A stretch of 64,000 nt of DNA from Hordeum vulgare subsp. vulgare (Eukaryota > Streptophyta > Magnoliopsida > Poales > Poaceae). Position numbers and translations under genes: made by a program. Positions 10,809 through 23,200 of the stretch are shown one piece after another (position 1 is the stretch's first letter; every line of letters begins with the position of its first letter). Where the stretch lies: positions 107,744,881 through 107,808,880 of the forward strand of contig NC_058519.1 in NCBI RefSeq assembly GCF_904849725.1, given 5' to 3'. Below the pieces are notes generated by a model that was given only the letters and a program-made list of their open reading frames with translations, made no database searches and was not told where the DNA came from.

Positions 10809-12048
10809 AGGTCTATGCGTAGATAACATGCACGAGTAGAACACAAAGTGTTTGTGGGCTTTGAGGTTTAGATTGCGTATTTTCTTAGTCTTATTTTGAT
10901 TCGGCGGTATTGTGGGATGAAGAATCCTAGACCAACCTTACGTGTCCATGTACAAGAGACAGGTTCCACCGATTGACATGTAACTTGGTTGCATAAAGGT
11001 GGCTCGCAGGTGTCTATCTCTCCCACTTTAGTTGAATCGAATTCGATAGAGGCGGTCCTTGTAGAATGTTAAATAGAAACTTGAATATCACTGTTGCGGC
11101 TTTGCGTAGGTAAGAAAGGTTCTTGCTAGTTGTCCATATCAGGCACTTATAACTTGCAACAACAAATTAGAGGACGTCTAACTTGTTTTTGCATGGCATG
11201 TTGTGGTGAGATATGGCCAAAGACGTGATTTGATATATGTGATGTATGAGATGGTCATGTTTTGTATAGATTATCACGACTTGCATGTCGATGAGTAGGG
11301 CAATCAGTTGGAGCCATAGGGTTGTCTTTAATTTATCGGTGCCATTTGCTTTACTTTATCACTATGATTTAGCAATAGCTATATAAGAAATAGTTGGCGC
11401 GACAACCACATGACGACACAATGACGGAGATTATGATGATGGAGATCATGGTGTCATGCCAGTGATGACGGAGATCATATCGGTGCTTTGGAGATGGAGA
11501 TCAAAAGCACAGGATGATGATGGCCAAATCATGTCACTTATATGATTTGCATGTGATGTTTATTTTTATGCATCTTATTTTACTTAGCACGACAGTAGCA
11601 TTATAAGATGATTCCTCACTAAAATTTCAACCTAAAATTGTGTTCTCCCCAAGTGTGCACCTTTGCGAAGGTTCATCGTTTGGAAGCACCTTGTGATGAT
11701 CAGGTGTATTAGACTCTACGTTCGCATAAAATGGGTGTAATCCAGTTTTGCACATGCAGAACACTTGGGTTAAACTTGAGAGTCTAGCATGTACAGACAT
11801 GGCCTCAGAACACAAGAGTCCGAAAGGTCGAACATGAGTCATATAGTATGATCAACATGGAGATGTTCACCACTGAAAACACCTCATCTCACGTGATGAT
11901 CATACTTGGGTTGGTGGATTTCCATCATGTTACACTCAGACAACCTGAGGGATGTTTATTTGAGTGGGAGTACTTTCGTAATATGATTAATTGAACTCAT
12001 TATCAGGAACATAGTCTAAGTTGTCTTTGCAAATTATGTTGTAGCTCA

Positions 12049-12548
12049 ATGGCTCGTGGAGTAGCTCCCCTGAATTTTAATGCGTTCCTAGAGAAAGCTA
12101 AGATGAAAGATGACGGAAGTAACTATGCTGACTCGGTCCATAATCTGAGGATTATCCTCATGGCTTTGGAAAAGGCTTATGACCTTGATGCTCCGCTTGG
12201 TGCGCCACCCCCTCGAGTGTCGCATGTGGATGTTGTGAGCGTGTGGTAGGAGCGTGCCGCTGACTACTCGATAGTTTAGTGCAGCATGTTGTACGGCTTA
12301 GAATCGGGACTTTAAAGGCGTTTTGAATAGCATGGACATATGAGATGTTCCAGGAGTTGAATTTTGTATTTCAAGAAAATGCCCAGATCAAGAGGTATCT
12401 CACCTCCGATAAATTATTTGCCTGCAAGATGGAGGAGAATAGTTCTGTCAATGAGCACATAATCAGAATGTCTGGGTAGTACAACCATTTGACTGAGTTG
12501 GGAGTTGAGCTTCCGCCCGAGATGGTCACTAATAGAGTTTTCTAATCA
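12049..12548 (+). pseudogene. Copia gag N-terminus with stop codons
   Basis: The frame opens at 12049 (MARGVAPLNFNAFLEKAKMK) and matches the start of Angela/BARE gag (capsid helix with LRIILMALEKAYDLD). A stop at 12247 (TGGTAG) and further stops up to 12548 break it. Reading resumes with the next ORF, so the two once formed one polyprotein. The 10809-12048 stretch upstream is the long untranslated leader typical of this family, and I see no gene in it. Confidence 0.8.
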
Positions 12549-13526
12549 GTGCCACCTAGCTACAAAAGCTTCATGATGAACTATAATATGCAAGGGATGA
12601 ACAAGTCCATCTCTGAGTTGTTCGCAATGCTGAAAGTCGCGGAAGTAGAAATCAAGAAGGAGCATCAAGTGTTGATGGTGAATAAAACCACTAGTTTCAA
12701 GAAGGGCAAGTTGGGAAATAACTTCAAGAAGAACGGCAATCCAGTTGCCGCTCCCGTGAAGAAACCCAAGGCTGGACCCAAGCCTGAGATTGAGTGCTTC
12801 TATTGCAAGCGATCTGGCCACTTGAAGCGGAATTGCCCCAAGTATTTAGCCGATAAGAAGGTTGGCAACGTCTACAAAGGTATATTTGATATACATGTCA
12901 TTGATGTGTACCTTACTAGCTCTCGTAGTAGTGTTGGGATATTTTATACCGGTTCGGTTGTTGATACTCGTAACTCGAAACAAGAACTATGGAATAAAAG
13001 GAGACTGGCAAAGGACGAAGTGACGATGCATGTCAGAAATAGTTCCAAGGTTGATGTGATCACTGTCAGCACGCTCACTCTTCGACTACCATCGGGATTA
13101 GTTATGAAACTAAATAATTGTTATTTTGTGTCTGCGTTGAGCATGAACATTATATCTATATCTAGTTTAATGCAAGACGGTTACTCATTTAAATCAGAGA
13201 ATAATGGTTATTCTAATTATATGAGTAATATATTCTATGGTCATGCACCCAATGTGAATGGTTTATTCTTGTTGAATCTCGATTGTGATACACATGTTTA
13301 TAACATTGATGCCAAAAGATGTAGAGTTAATAATGATAGTACCACTTTCTTGTGGTACTACCGCTTAGTCCATATTGGTGTAAAACTCATGAAGAAGCTC
13401 CATGCTAACAGACTTTTGGAATCACTCGATTTTAAATCGCTTTATACATGCGAACCATGCCTCATGGACAAGATGACGAAAACCCTGTTTTCTGGTACAA
13501 TGGAACTGGCAAGTGAAGTCCAATGA
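12549..13526 (+). pseudogene. Copia gag zinc knuckle, protease and GAG-pre-integrase
   Basis: This 325-residue frame holds the end of gag with a CCHC zinc knuckle (CFYCKRSGHLKRNC, nt 12798-12839). Next comes the protease region, where FYTGSVVDTRN replaces the normal LDTGS motif, so the catalytic Asp is lost. The GAG-pre-integrase block follows (NIFYGHAPNVNGLFLLNLD), with its zinc-binding C...C (CEPCLMDKM). The frame ends at 13526 just as the integrase core should begin. Confidence 0.85.
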
Positions 13527-14014
13527 GTGTTGAAGTGCACGATGGATATCGTTATTTTCTTAGCATTAATGATGATTTGAGTAAATATGGATATATTTAC
13601 TTAATCAAACACAAGTCTGAAACGTTTGAAAAGTTCAAGCAATTTCAGAGTGAAGTTGAGAATCATCGTAACAAGAAGATTAAGTTTCTGTGATCTGATC
13701 GTGTAGGAGAATAACTGAATTATGAGTTTGGTATGCACTTAAGATAGTATGAAATTGTTTCACATCTCACGCCGCGTAGAACACCACGGCCTAATGGTGT
13801 GTCTGAACACCGTAATCGTACCTTATTGCATATGGTGCACTCTATGATGTTTCTTACCAATTTGCCACTATCATTTTTGGGTTACGCATTCGAGACAGCT
13901 GCATTCACTTTAAATAGAGCACCGTCTAAATCTGTTGAGATGACACCGTATGAATTATGGTTTGGCAAGAAATCTAAGTTGTCGTTTCTTAAAGTTTGGG
14001 GATGTGACGCTTAA
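13527..14014 (+). pseudogene. Copia integrase core, fragmented
   Basis: Frameshifts and stops (for example TGATCTGATCGT near 13691) break the integrase core. The last readable piece (13799-14014, EHRNRTLLHMVHSMM to FLKVWGCDA) is the C-terminal half of the catalytic core. The sequence then switches to element X. Confidence 0.75.
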
Positions 14015-14639
14015 TTACGAGAGTTTTTATTTGGCTGAATTCATTTCCGTGTTGCAATCCATTATTATCTCACCCAATTCCTATGAACAAAATAAAGTTT
14101 TCACTAAACATATCGTAGAAGCAATAATAAAAGGTCATGATGAGAAACTTGAGCTAGAAGTTTCTATACCTAGAAAATTATATGATGAATGGGATCCTAC
14201 TATCAAAATTAATCTTGAAGAATATGAATGTAATGCTTTGTGTGACCTTGCTAGGGTTTCAACTATACCTAAATCTCTTTGTGATGTGCTTGGTCTCACC
14301 GATATACAAGATTACTCCATTAACTTGCATCTTGCGGATTCTACCATGAAGAAACCTTCGGGTAGGATAAGTGATGCACTTATTCTTGCTAATATAAATT
14401 ATTTTCATGTCAATTTCATTATGCTTGATACTGAATGTAGCCCGTCTTGTCCAATTATAGTTGGTAGACCCTTCTTACGACCTATAGGTGTCATTATTGA
14501 TATGAAAGAGGGAAACATAAGGTTGCAATTCCCATTAAAGAAATGTATGGAATACTTCCCTAGGAAGATAATTAAACCACCTTATGAATCTATCTTGAGG
14601 GCCACTCATGGACCGAATGTTAAGGATGATATCACTTGA
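14015..14639 (+). pseudogene. aspartic protease region of element X
   Basis: About 207 residues correspond to the gag-pol linker and retropepsin domain of Athila-like elements. A linker (SFYLAEFISVLQSI) is followed by PRKLYDEWDPTIKIN. The active-site block CDLARVSTIPKSLCDVLG keeps the Asp, but GA of DLGA is changed. The C-terminal motif CPIIVGRPFLRPIGVIID comes next. The frame is open and ends with TGA at 14637. No RT follows. The apparent N-terminus (13950) is contributed by the Copia fragment and is an artefact of the junction. Confidence 0.8.
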
Positions 14640-16644
14640 AACTATGCATTATGCCTAGCTAGGGGCGTAAAATGATAGCACTTGTTGGGAGGCAACCCAA
14701 TAGTTATCTTATTTTTATGTTCTATTTTATGTTTGTGTGAGTTGACATAATTATTTCCACAATAATTATTGTGTTTTTATGTTTTTGTTAGTGTTTGTAC
14801 CAAGTAAAGGCTTTGGGATGATTTGGATGATAAGTATAATTGATACGATGCAAAAACAAACACTTTTAATATGATTTATTTACATAGTATGGTATAAAAA
14901 TTCCCCATGTTTTCCTAATTTTTTGGAATTTCCAGAGTTGCAAAGTATGGTTAAGTGTTGATCACTACAGATTTTTCTGTTTTAGACATATTTTATTTTT
15001 GCTTGCATAGTTCACTTGTTTTGATGATGGTATGTATTGTATCGGGGGTATAAGCCATGGAGAAGTTAGAATATAATACCTTATGCAATAATTGAATATG
15101 AGTCAATTATAACAGTACCTAAAGATTGCGATTTGTCTATTATACTCATGAATCTCATGAGGTTTCTATTGACTTTTGTGTGCTAAAGCTTTCAAGTTTT
15201 CGGTGCAATCATGATGGATGAAGGAATAAGGAGTACCAAGACCATAAGCTTAGGGATGCCCAAGACACCCCAAGGTAATATCCTAGGAAGACTGAAGCAC
15301 CTAAGCTTGGGGATGCTCCGAAAGGCATTCCCTCTTTCGTCTCCATTCCATGAGTATGTCACTTGGAGCTATATTTGTTTCACCACAAGATATGTGTTTT
15401 GCTTGGAGAGGCGTGAGTTGTAGTCTGCTTTTGTATTAGCTTTCCACATTCATTGTTTATTGGACACACCTACTTGAGAGAGACACATGTTCACCATGAT
15501 TTGCTAGAATACTCTATATGCTTCACTTATATATTTTGAGCTAAGAAGTTGCTCTAGTGCTTCACTTATATCTTTTTTTATCATGGTGGCGTGTAGATTT
15601 TTAAGAAATAATTGCACTATTGTTCTTCACTTATATTTGTTTGAGAGTCTAATAGGGGCAACGGTAATTTTCATGTGTTAAAATACTGGTCCAAAAAGGA
15701 TATGTATTCAAGGTTGATATAACAAGAAACTTCCATATAGGACATAAAAAAGAAAATGTGTATTAATGATATTGATGTCGTAATATAAAATGGCATGAGT
15801 ACATGATTGTTGGTTAGTATAAATATCCATAGTTAAAGGGTGTTAACTTGTTGTTCATCAAAATATTGGTTATGGCATGGTGATAACATGTGACAGTGCT
15901 ACTACCTCTTTTTCCACACTTGTGCTTAGTGAAAGAATCATCTTTTTCATATAGAGAGTCTCAAGTTTTTTCATTTTCATTTGCTAGTGGGAAATTTTCA
16001 TTATGTAACTTGGCTTGTATATTCCAATGATGGTCTTCCTCAAATGTCAGAGGTATTCATGAGCAAGCAAGTTTGATCCACACCGACTTAGCTTCCGTTG
16101 AGCTTTCATACACTTATAGCTCTAGTGCATCCATTGCATGGCAATCCCTACTCCTCGCATTGATATCGATTGATGGGCATCTCCATAGCCCGTTGGTCCG
16201 CCTAGTTAATGCGAGGCTTTCTTCTCCACTTTTACTCCTTTGATACCTACTACGATATGCTATTCCACCCATATGATATGTCCATGGTTCACCCTCAACT
16301 ATTGACTAAGGTATAAAATGTTGAAGCGCACTAAAAAGTACGATCCAATTGCTTGGCTTAACACTGTGGTGCCTGACATTTGTATTTATGTGGTGAAGTC
16401 GAAGCCATGCCATGCTAATATGATAAAATGAATGGGGAGTAAACATTCTTTAGGGATCATATATTTTGAAAGTTGTTGATTGTGTTACTTATATTTATGT
16501 ATATTACTATGTTGATGTTTAATGATTCATCATTTCTCAATGATCATATCTAAAAAAGATTACCTGTTAGGTAGCATGTCACATCAAAAATTCTGTTTTT
16601 ATCATTTACCTACTCGAGGATGAGCATGAATTAAGCTTGGAGAT
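14640..16644 (+). other. 3' untranslated region and polypurine tract of element X
   Basis: Two kilobases lie without a gene. A short hairpin (14685-14700) follows the stop codon. Two internal copies of the tract 'taagctt.gggatgc' lie at 15245-15260 and 15302-15316, and the true polypurine tract position (taagcttggagatac) is at 16632-16646, next to the 3' LTR. The segment 15210-15340 is clearly homologous to the 3' UTR of the minus-strand element at 38040-38160. Confidence 0.75.
14685..14700 (+). other. Conserved hairpin downstream of the stop codon
   Basis: TTGGGAGGCAACCCAA can fold into a 5-bp stem with a 6-base loop. It starts 45 nt after the protease stop codon. A related motif lies 40 nt after the stop of the different ORF at 38935. 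Confidence 0.65.
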
Positions 16645-17645
16645 ACTCATACATATCCATCGTATCTATAAAGTTTGATTGTTCCATGCTATTATGTTAT
16701 CAATCTTGGATGCTTTATATGCATTTATTTGTTGTTTTATATCAATTTTTGAGAACTAACCTATTAACCCAGTGCCCAGTCCCAGTTGTTGCTTTCTACG
16801 TGTTTTTTGGATTTTTAGGAAATCAGTACCAAACAGAGTCCAAACGCAACAAAACTCTATGATGATTTTTTTGGATAAAAATAAGACCTAGAATCTTAGG
16901 AGGGATACCGGATGACACACGAGGTTCCCCCAGGCCAACATGACGCGCCCAGGGAGGTGGCTATGCCCTGATGTCTTGGGACCACCTCCCAATGCCCTTG
17001 CCCTAACACGGCCTCTATAAATCCAATTTAGTGGGAAAAACACTAGAGGGACACCAAAAATACTTTTTCCTCCGCCGCAAGTCTTTGTTCTACTGTGAAC
17101 CCATCTGGAGCCCTGTTTTGGTGCCCTGTCAGAGGGGGATCAATAATGGAGGGCCTCTACATAAACATTGTTGCTCCCATGGTGATGTGTTAGTAGTTTA
17201 CCATACACCTACGGGTCCATAGTTAGTACCTATATGGCTATCTATCTATCTATGTTCTACAATGCAAATATCACTGTGATTCCTGCGGTGATCTATCTTA
17301 TTCAATCCTCTTTGCGGTGTGTTTGTTGGGATGTAATTAATTGTGGGTTTATGTATATATTATTCATGAAAATTATTTGAGTCACCTCTAAATTACTATG
17401 ATAGCTTCGTATTTCTCTTTGATCTATCGGTTTGGTTTGGCCAACTAGATTGATTTATCTTCAGCATGAGTGGTGCGTTGCAATGGGTTCAATCTTGCGG
17501 TGCTCAATCCCAGTGGCACGGAGGGACATGACTCATATTGTATTTGTACCATTAAGGATAAAATGACGGGTTTTATTCATACTAGTTGAGTTTACGTTGT
17601 CTACATGATGTCACTTTGTCCCGTGCATTACTTTGTTTGTACTTA
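16645..17645 (+). repeat. 3' LTR of element X, left part
   Basis: The start (catacatatccatcgtatctat) is a decayed form of the TGATACGTCTCC... LTR start. The body runs to 17645, where the CACTA element enters after the TSD copy TTA. The LTR continues at 32795. Confidence 0.75.
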
Positions 17646-17659
17646 CACTACTAGGAAAA

Positions 17660-18030
17660 ACCTTATAGGTAGGAGCCTATTAGTAGCGCTAGAAAGTTGA
17701 AAGCGCTACTGCTATTTAGCAGTAGTGTTGGACACAACGCAACGCTACTGCTAATGTCCTTAGCAGTAGCGTTGGCCCTATATTCTGTGCTACTGATAAA
17801 CAGGGTCCAACGAGGCCACCCGCAGTAGCTATAGTAGCAGCGCCATTCCTAATCCTGCACTAGTGCTAAGGTCAATATCACTAGCGCTGCGTAGCATCCA
17901 GCGCTACTACTAAAAGGGGCCCAACGACATAACCGCAGTAGATGTAGTAGCAGCGCCGCGTGGTAAAAGCACTACTGCTAAATACAATAACAGTAGCGCT
18001 ACTCCGGAACCACCGCTACTGCTATGTTGA
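17660..18030. repeat. Left subterminal repeats of CACTA element
   Basis: There are many copies in both orientations of the core (A)GCGCTACTGCTA / TAGCAGTAGCGCT, some degenerate. In known CACTA elements such arrays bind the transposase accessory protein. Confidence 0.85.
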
Positions 18031-18039
18031 GTTAACCAC

Positions 18040-18330
18040 CCCGCGTCGTGCCTAAAAATTTCCAAACTCTTCGCCACTCCCCCACCCCCCCCCTCTCTCC
18101 TCGATCTCAAGCCGTCACTGCCTCCCTCGCCGCTGTCATCGTCGTCATTGCCGCCGCCTCCCTCGCCGTCGTCCTCGTCGTCGTCGCCGCCGCCTCCCTC
18201 GCTGTCGCCACCGCCCCCCTCCCCTCCCGCTCCGGTAAGCCCCCTCCCCATCTCGCTCCGTAAGCCCCCCACCCCTTCCAAGCGCCGCCGCCCCCCTCCC
18301 CTCCCTCTCTAGGCACCCCAAGGTTGCTGC
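18040..18330 (+). other. GC-rich leader with (CGT/CGC)n-like tract
   Basis: This pyrimidine- and CGC-rich stretch lies upstream of the cargo gene. It includes a trinucleotide-like run at 18110-18215. Its base composition keeps ORFs open on both strands, but none is convincing. It is probably the 5' UTR or promoter-proximal part of the captured gene. Confidence 0.45.
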
Positions 18331-19160
18331 CATTTTGATTTTAGGGCCATCGGTTCAAGATGTCATCTTGAGATGCATGTTAATAAGAAAATCAAGATAT
18401 GTTTGTTGAAGATCTTTTGATGGGCTAACTAGAAAGAAGAAAAAAAATCATGTTTGTAAATTTCATGTAAGTAGGCACATTAGATTTGAATTAGACAACC
18501 AATGGTTTCAAACAACTTATTTAAACTTTGGAGAGGAAAAAGGGCACATACATATTTCACCAACCTACAAATATCATCCTTTCGTTGGTGTTAATGCATA
18601 AAACATTAGTGAGTTTCTCACTTTTGCTCATTAAGTTGTGCTAAGTTTTGCCGGAATGTCCGAGTGGCCTATGTTTTGCGGGAATGTTGATTCATTTCCA
18701 TTCCGGCAAATTTTAGGCGCTCCATATGTAAACTATTTAGCAAAGGTCATGCCAAAAAATTTCGTGAATTTCGCCCTGACTAGTGCTAGAAACTAGGACA
18801 TATGGAGTGCTTGGGAATTCCCGGAAAGGGTAATGAATCAACATTCCGACCAAATATAGGTGTTCGATTCTTTCGATATAGTGTCACGGTTGTTGTTTAC
18901 ACATTTACCGCATTAAAACAGGAAATGTCTGACGATTAATATTGGGAGTGTGAATATTGCGGCGACTGTCGGGGTATGTGCGACACGCCTCACCTGCGAG
19001 ACGATGGGTTCTTCGGCATGAAGCTTGACGAGAATGGAGATACGTTCCTCCCTTGCCATGCAAGAAGATATGTGTTGGAGAGGCTCGGTTTCAATGACCA
19101 CGAGAGAATTGAGACGAGGAGTGCTAACCTGAGGACTCCACATGGTCACACATTTGTTAT

Positions 19161-19695
19161 TGTCGTGGGTATAAGTCTGACAGTAGAAGTATGGGGTACG
19201 AAAGTATATGGGCAGAGCCTTAGCTACGGCGAGGATGTATGAGTTCAGGCCCCTCTACGGTGGAGGTAAAAGCCCTACGTCTCAGTGCTCTTGGGAGCTT
19301 TGTGTCGAGTGTATTGTGGATTACAGCAAGTGCCAACCCCCGTACCAGTGGTGAAGGGCGGCTTATATAGAGTGTGCTGCCCTTCATAATGGCCCGATGG
19401 ACAGGGGTGGAGTAGTGGCGAGTAAACGCTCGCGTTACAGGTAACGTAAGCTTTAAATGCTAATTATGGTGTATGAAGACGTATGACTGTTGCCCTCCTG
19501 GGAGGTTACGATGTACAGAGTGGATTCCAGTCGGTACGTTAGATATGCTCCGAGTGGACCGTCGCCGACTGGATGATGGGGGCGCTCTTAGTTCAGTCGG
19601 AACTGTCTAAGGGCTTTGTCCTCTATGAAGGGTAGTCCTTGGGTAGGACCTATAGGGCAGACCTACGACCCTACCCTGGGACTATAACCCCATCA
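19161..19695 (-). repeat. 3' LTR of Tat-type Gypsy element
   Basis: On the plus strand it starts TGTCGTGGGTATAAG and ends AACCCCATCA. In element orientation it begins TGATGGGGTT and ends CACGACA. It is nearly identical to 30778-31312. Confidence 0.95.
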
Positions 19696-20213
19696 TTAGT
19701 CCCGGAATAGGTCGGGGTTGGAACGATGAAGTGATGTCCAGAGTTTGGAGCCGACTGGTATTGAGGTGATCTTAGCGTTGTCCGCCTCGATCTATTTTAT
19801 CTTTGTGGCAAGTGATCCAAGTGAAAATGCAAGCGAAACGGACCGTGAGGGACCGATTGCTTCCGCGGAATCTTTCGACGTGGCCGGTCATACTGACAGC
19901 GCCGGATTTTCTGGGATCCTCAAATTTCGGTTGCCGCGTGCTTAGCGGGGATGACGACATCGCCATTGAGTAGATTTCGCCTCCTCGATTACCATGCCGC
20001 GATCTTCTCCACTGATCTTGCAGCGGTCGGTTGGGAGGATAAGATCCTGGGCCCACCTGTAGGTGACTCAGTCGGAGGCCTATTAAAGCTTTCCCGGCGG
20101 CCCTTCCTGTTGCGTTGCTCATCTTCCTCCCCTCGATCTCGCCTCCCCGCAACTCCCTGCGCACCTCTAGCCACCTCCTTCCTCTCCTCCTCTGCGGATC
20201 CGTCGCCCTCGCC

Positions 20214-23200
20214 ATGACGAAGGGACAGACCAGCAAGCTCGAGGCGAAGAAGAAGAAGAAGAAGGGGGCGGCCTCCACTCAGCGGCAGCAGCGGGCGTTG
20301 CCAGCGGGTTGGATCCAGGGGGACTTCCTCCCCTCCACGGTGACCGAGAACAACGTGCTGGAGCTGGTGGAGCACGGCATGGTCGTCAACAAGTCTTGGA
20401 GGCTGCCGAAAGGCGAGACGGAGCCGGCGCCGAAGGAGGGGGAGCGCATTCTGCTGCTTAGCCACGTGGCCAGAGGTTTCTCCTTGCCTCCCCATCCTTT
20501 CTTCCGAGGTATCATGAATTACTTCGGGGCGCAGCTCCATCACTTTCCTCCGAATGTGATAGCTCATCTTTCCGCATTCATTACCCTCTGCGAGTGCTTC
20601 ATAGGATGTCCTCCCCATTGGGGGCTCTTCAAATGTGTTTTCTCCGCTAGATCTCAGACTGTTAAGAAGCTTAGCCAATTTGATGATAAGACACACATCC
20701 TCCAGCTCTGCGGGGGTTTAGGATTTCAGAAGAAAACGAAGAGCAACTATCCCTCGCTTCAGCTATCCGAGTCGGTTAGGAACTGGCAATCGTCCTGGTT
20801 CTATTGCCAGGACATTGCCTGCCCGAATGCTTCGAGTGGGTTACCACCCTTCAGTTTAGACCGTCCGGGCCCTCCCAGGAATCTAGCGCTCTCTAAGGGA
20901 GAAAGAACCCAGATCTAGCCTTTGGTCGACGCGCTGATAGCCGTCGTTCGGAAGGGAGTCACCGGCATGGACCTGTTGGAGACTTTTCTGGGTCGAGGCA
21001 TCCAGCCGCTCCAGGCCCGAGACCACGCAATGTGGCATTACACGGGGCCTTCGGACACCACTCGGTCCTATCCTGAAGACATGAGCGAGGAGACCGTGAG
21101 TGCATGGGTCCGTAGCATCACGGGCACATGTGATAACCCCGTGGGAGCTCGGCGGGTGAAGGCCTTCCGCGCCAAAAATCATCCTCCGAATGAGGTGACT
21201 ACATGTCATCGAGTGCTTTTAACCTTCTCAGTTTTATTGCTTTTCTTGTCTCGCTGACTGACGTTGCCGACTGTGTTTTGTGCAGGAGTGGACGAACTGG
21301 CATTCTGCAGTCTCGAATGGGAATCCACTCGAGGAAGAAGAAGGGAGCATGGAGGGTAGCACGGATAGTGCCGAGTACGTCTCTAACAGTAGGGAGACGA
21401 AGGAGGAAACAGAAGAGGAGGAGGAGGAGGAGAGTGAAGAGCAGAGCTCGTCACCCTCACCACCAGAACACCGAACCAAGCACCATCATGACCCCGCTGT
21501 TCTGCCGGCTCCTCCCGTGGCTCGGAGTGCTCGGAGTGTGAAGAGAACCAGGGGTGCTTCTGCCGAGCCCGTGAATCAGCCGTCTAAGGTGGCTAAACCC
21601 AGCGGGTCTAAGCCTCGGAAAGCTTTGCCCCGGATGAGGATCGTTGTTCCGGTCGCCTCAGCGTAAGTATCTTTGTTCTTCCATCTTCCTTCTGTATCCG
21701 ATTGGACTCTTCTTTTTGGGAATTCATGTTTACCCGTCGAGTGGATTTCACTCAAGAGAGCTGCTACCTCCGTCACCTCTCTGCTGCGTCAGGATGATGA
21801 TCCCATGGACACTGATAACGCCGCCACGTCCCAGGAAGGTACGTTGTCACGACTCCGAGAGCTGTATTACCGTTTCGCGAGTGCTGTCTTTGATCTTGAC
21901 CTTTTTCTGTATTTTTATTTTGTTCAGTCGGGCTTCCTTCGGAGGTGATCCATCTGGATGACGACGACCAAAGCAGGTCCGAACCAGCTTTGGCGCCTGT
22001 CCCTGGGGTTATCCAACCTGCTGCCAATCCCGCCATGAACGTGTCGCCGACTGAGACGGTGGCCCTCACGGCGGAACCGACTGGAGAAGAGCTCGGGATG
22101 CCGAGGGAGCTCGGGATACCTAGGGCGCCTTCTGCCACGCCGGGTCCGTCGGCTGTTCAATATGATGCCCGACGCCTCCCGGAAGATCAAGTAGGAGCCG
22201 CCAAGGACGCCTTGGTACAAGTGGAGCTGATGGTGGGCGACGCCAAGGGAGCATATGACTCCATCGCGTCCCTGTACAAGAAGGGCTTGGAGCTTCGGGA
22301 TGATATCCGAGTAAGTGCGCTAGTAAGTGTTTACATTCCTCTTGGTGCCCACTGGGGGTTTCAGCGAGATACTCAGATACAGTAGGTTGATTTTTCAGTG
22401 GGTTCACTCTAAGTGAACCCAGTGGGTGTAGTCCCCGACACTTCTGTCAAGTGCTTGCACCGGTAGTTGTCTTTATATGTATTTTCCATAATCTCTATAG
22501 ATCAGAGCTGATCTGCCCGAATGGTACCAGTGGGGGCACGCCGAGTGCACCCACTGGGTGTAGTCCGTGAGAGTAGTGTTACTTGGGTCGAGTAATAGTA
22601 ATCTCATAGTGTTGTTGGTTTGCTATGGAGCTCAATGGGACCGACCTGTTCGAGCTTCATACCAGTGGGGTCACTCTCAGTGAACCCACTGGGTGTAGTC
22701 CCCGAGACCGTTGTTGATTGCTTGCATCGACAGGGGTCAGAAGAATTTTGAGCTTTGATTGTTTTGTCATATATGTCGAGACTTTTTCCTTGTTGAATCT
22801 GGCTGATCCTCCCTTTGTGTCTATGACAGAAGACTTGTGAAATGGGATCGGTCTATAATGCTCTGGAGGCTGAGAAGACTCAACTTGCTGCCAACTTGGA
22901 GGTAGCTGTGAATGAGCTCGCTGGCATGAAGAAGGCTCTCGCTGAACGAGAGAGATCTATGGAGGAATCTCGGGAGACTAACAAGGCACTGCTAGCCGAG
23001 GTAGAAAAAATGAAGAAGGAGAGATCTGACTAGATGGGCCAGCTGAAGTTAATGAACACTCGGTGCAGAGCGCAGGAGAACTACGTCGGCGACTGGGCGA
23101 ATAAGATGGTCGCACTGCTTGGTGGTAAGTTGCTTGTCGAGTTCTCTTTGACTTTGGAGTTCACTCCGCGCTTATTTTCTCCCTGCCTTTTCTTTGCAGA

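Larger units (their letters stand above)
8948..14014 (+). mobile_element. Angela/WIS/BARE-type Copia element, 3'-truncated
   Basis: It has a complete 5' LTR (8948-10793), a primer site, a gag zinc knuckle, the protease region, a GAG-pre-integrase domain and integrase pieces. The sequence stops at 14014 within integrase. The expected RT, RNase H and 3' LTR are missing, and element X resumes directly. Insertion was therefore followed by a large deletion, or recombination joined the two, and no TSD can be recovered. Family recognition rests on the LTR start TGTTGGAAATATGCCCTAGAGG-like block and many internal LTR landmarks. Confidence 0.9.

Noticed and set aside
17660..18030. Satellite-like AGCGCTACTGC repeats
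   Set aside because: They are the subterminal repeats of the CACTA element and recur at its right end.
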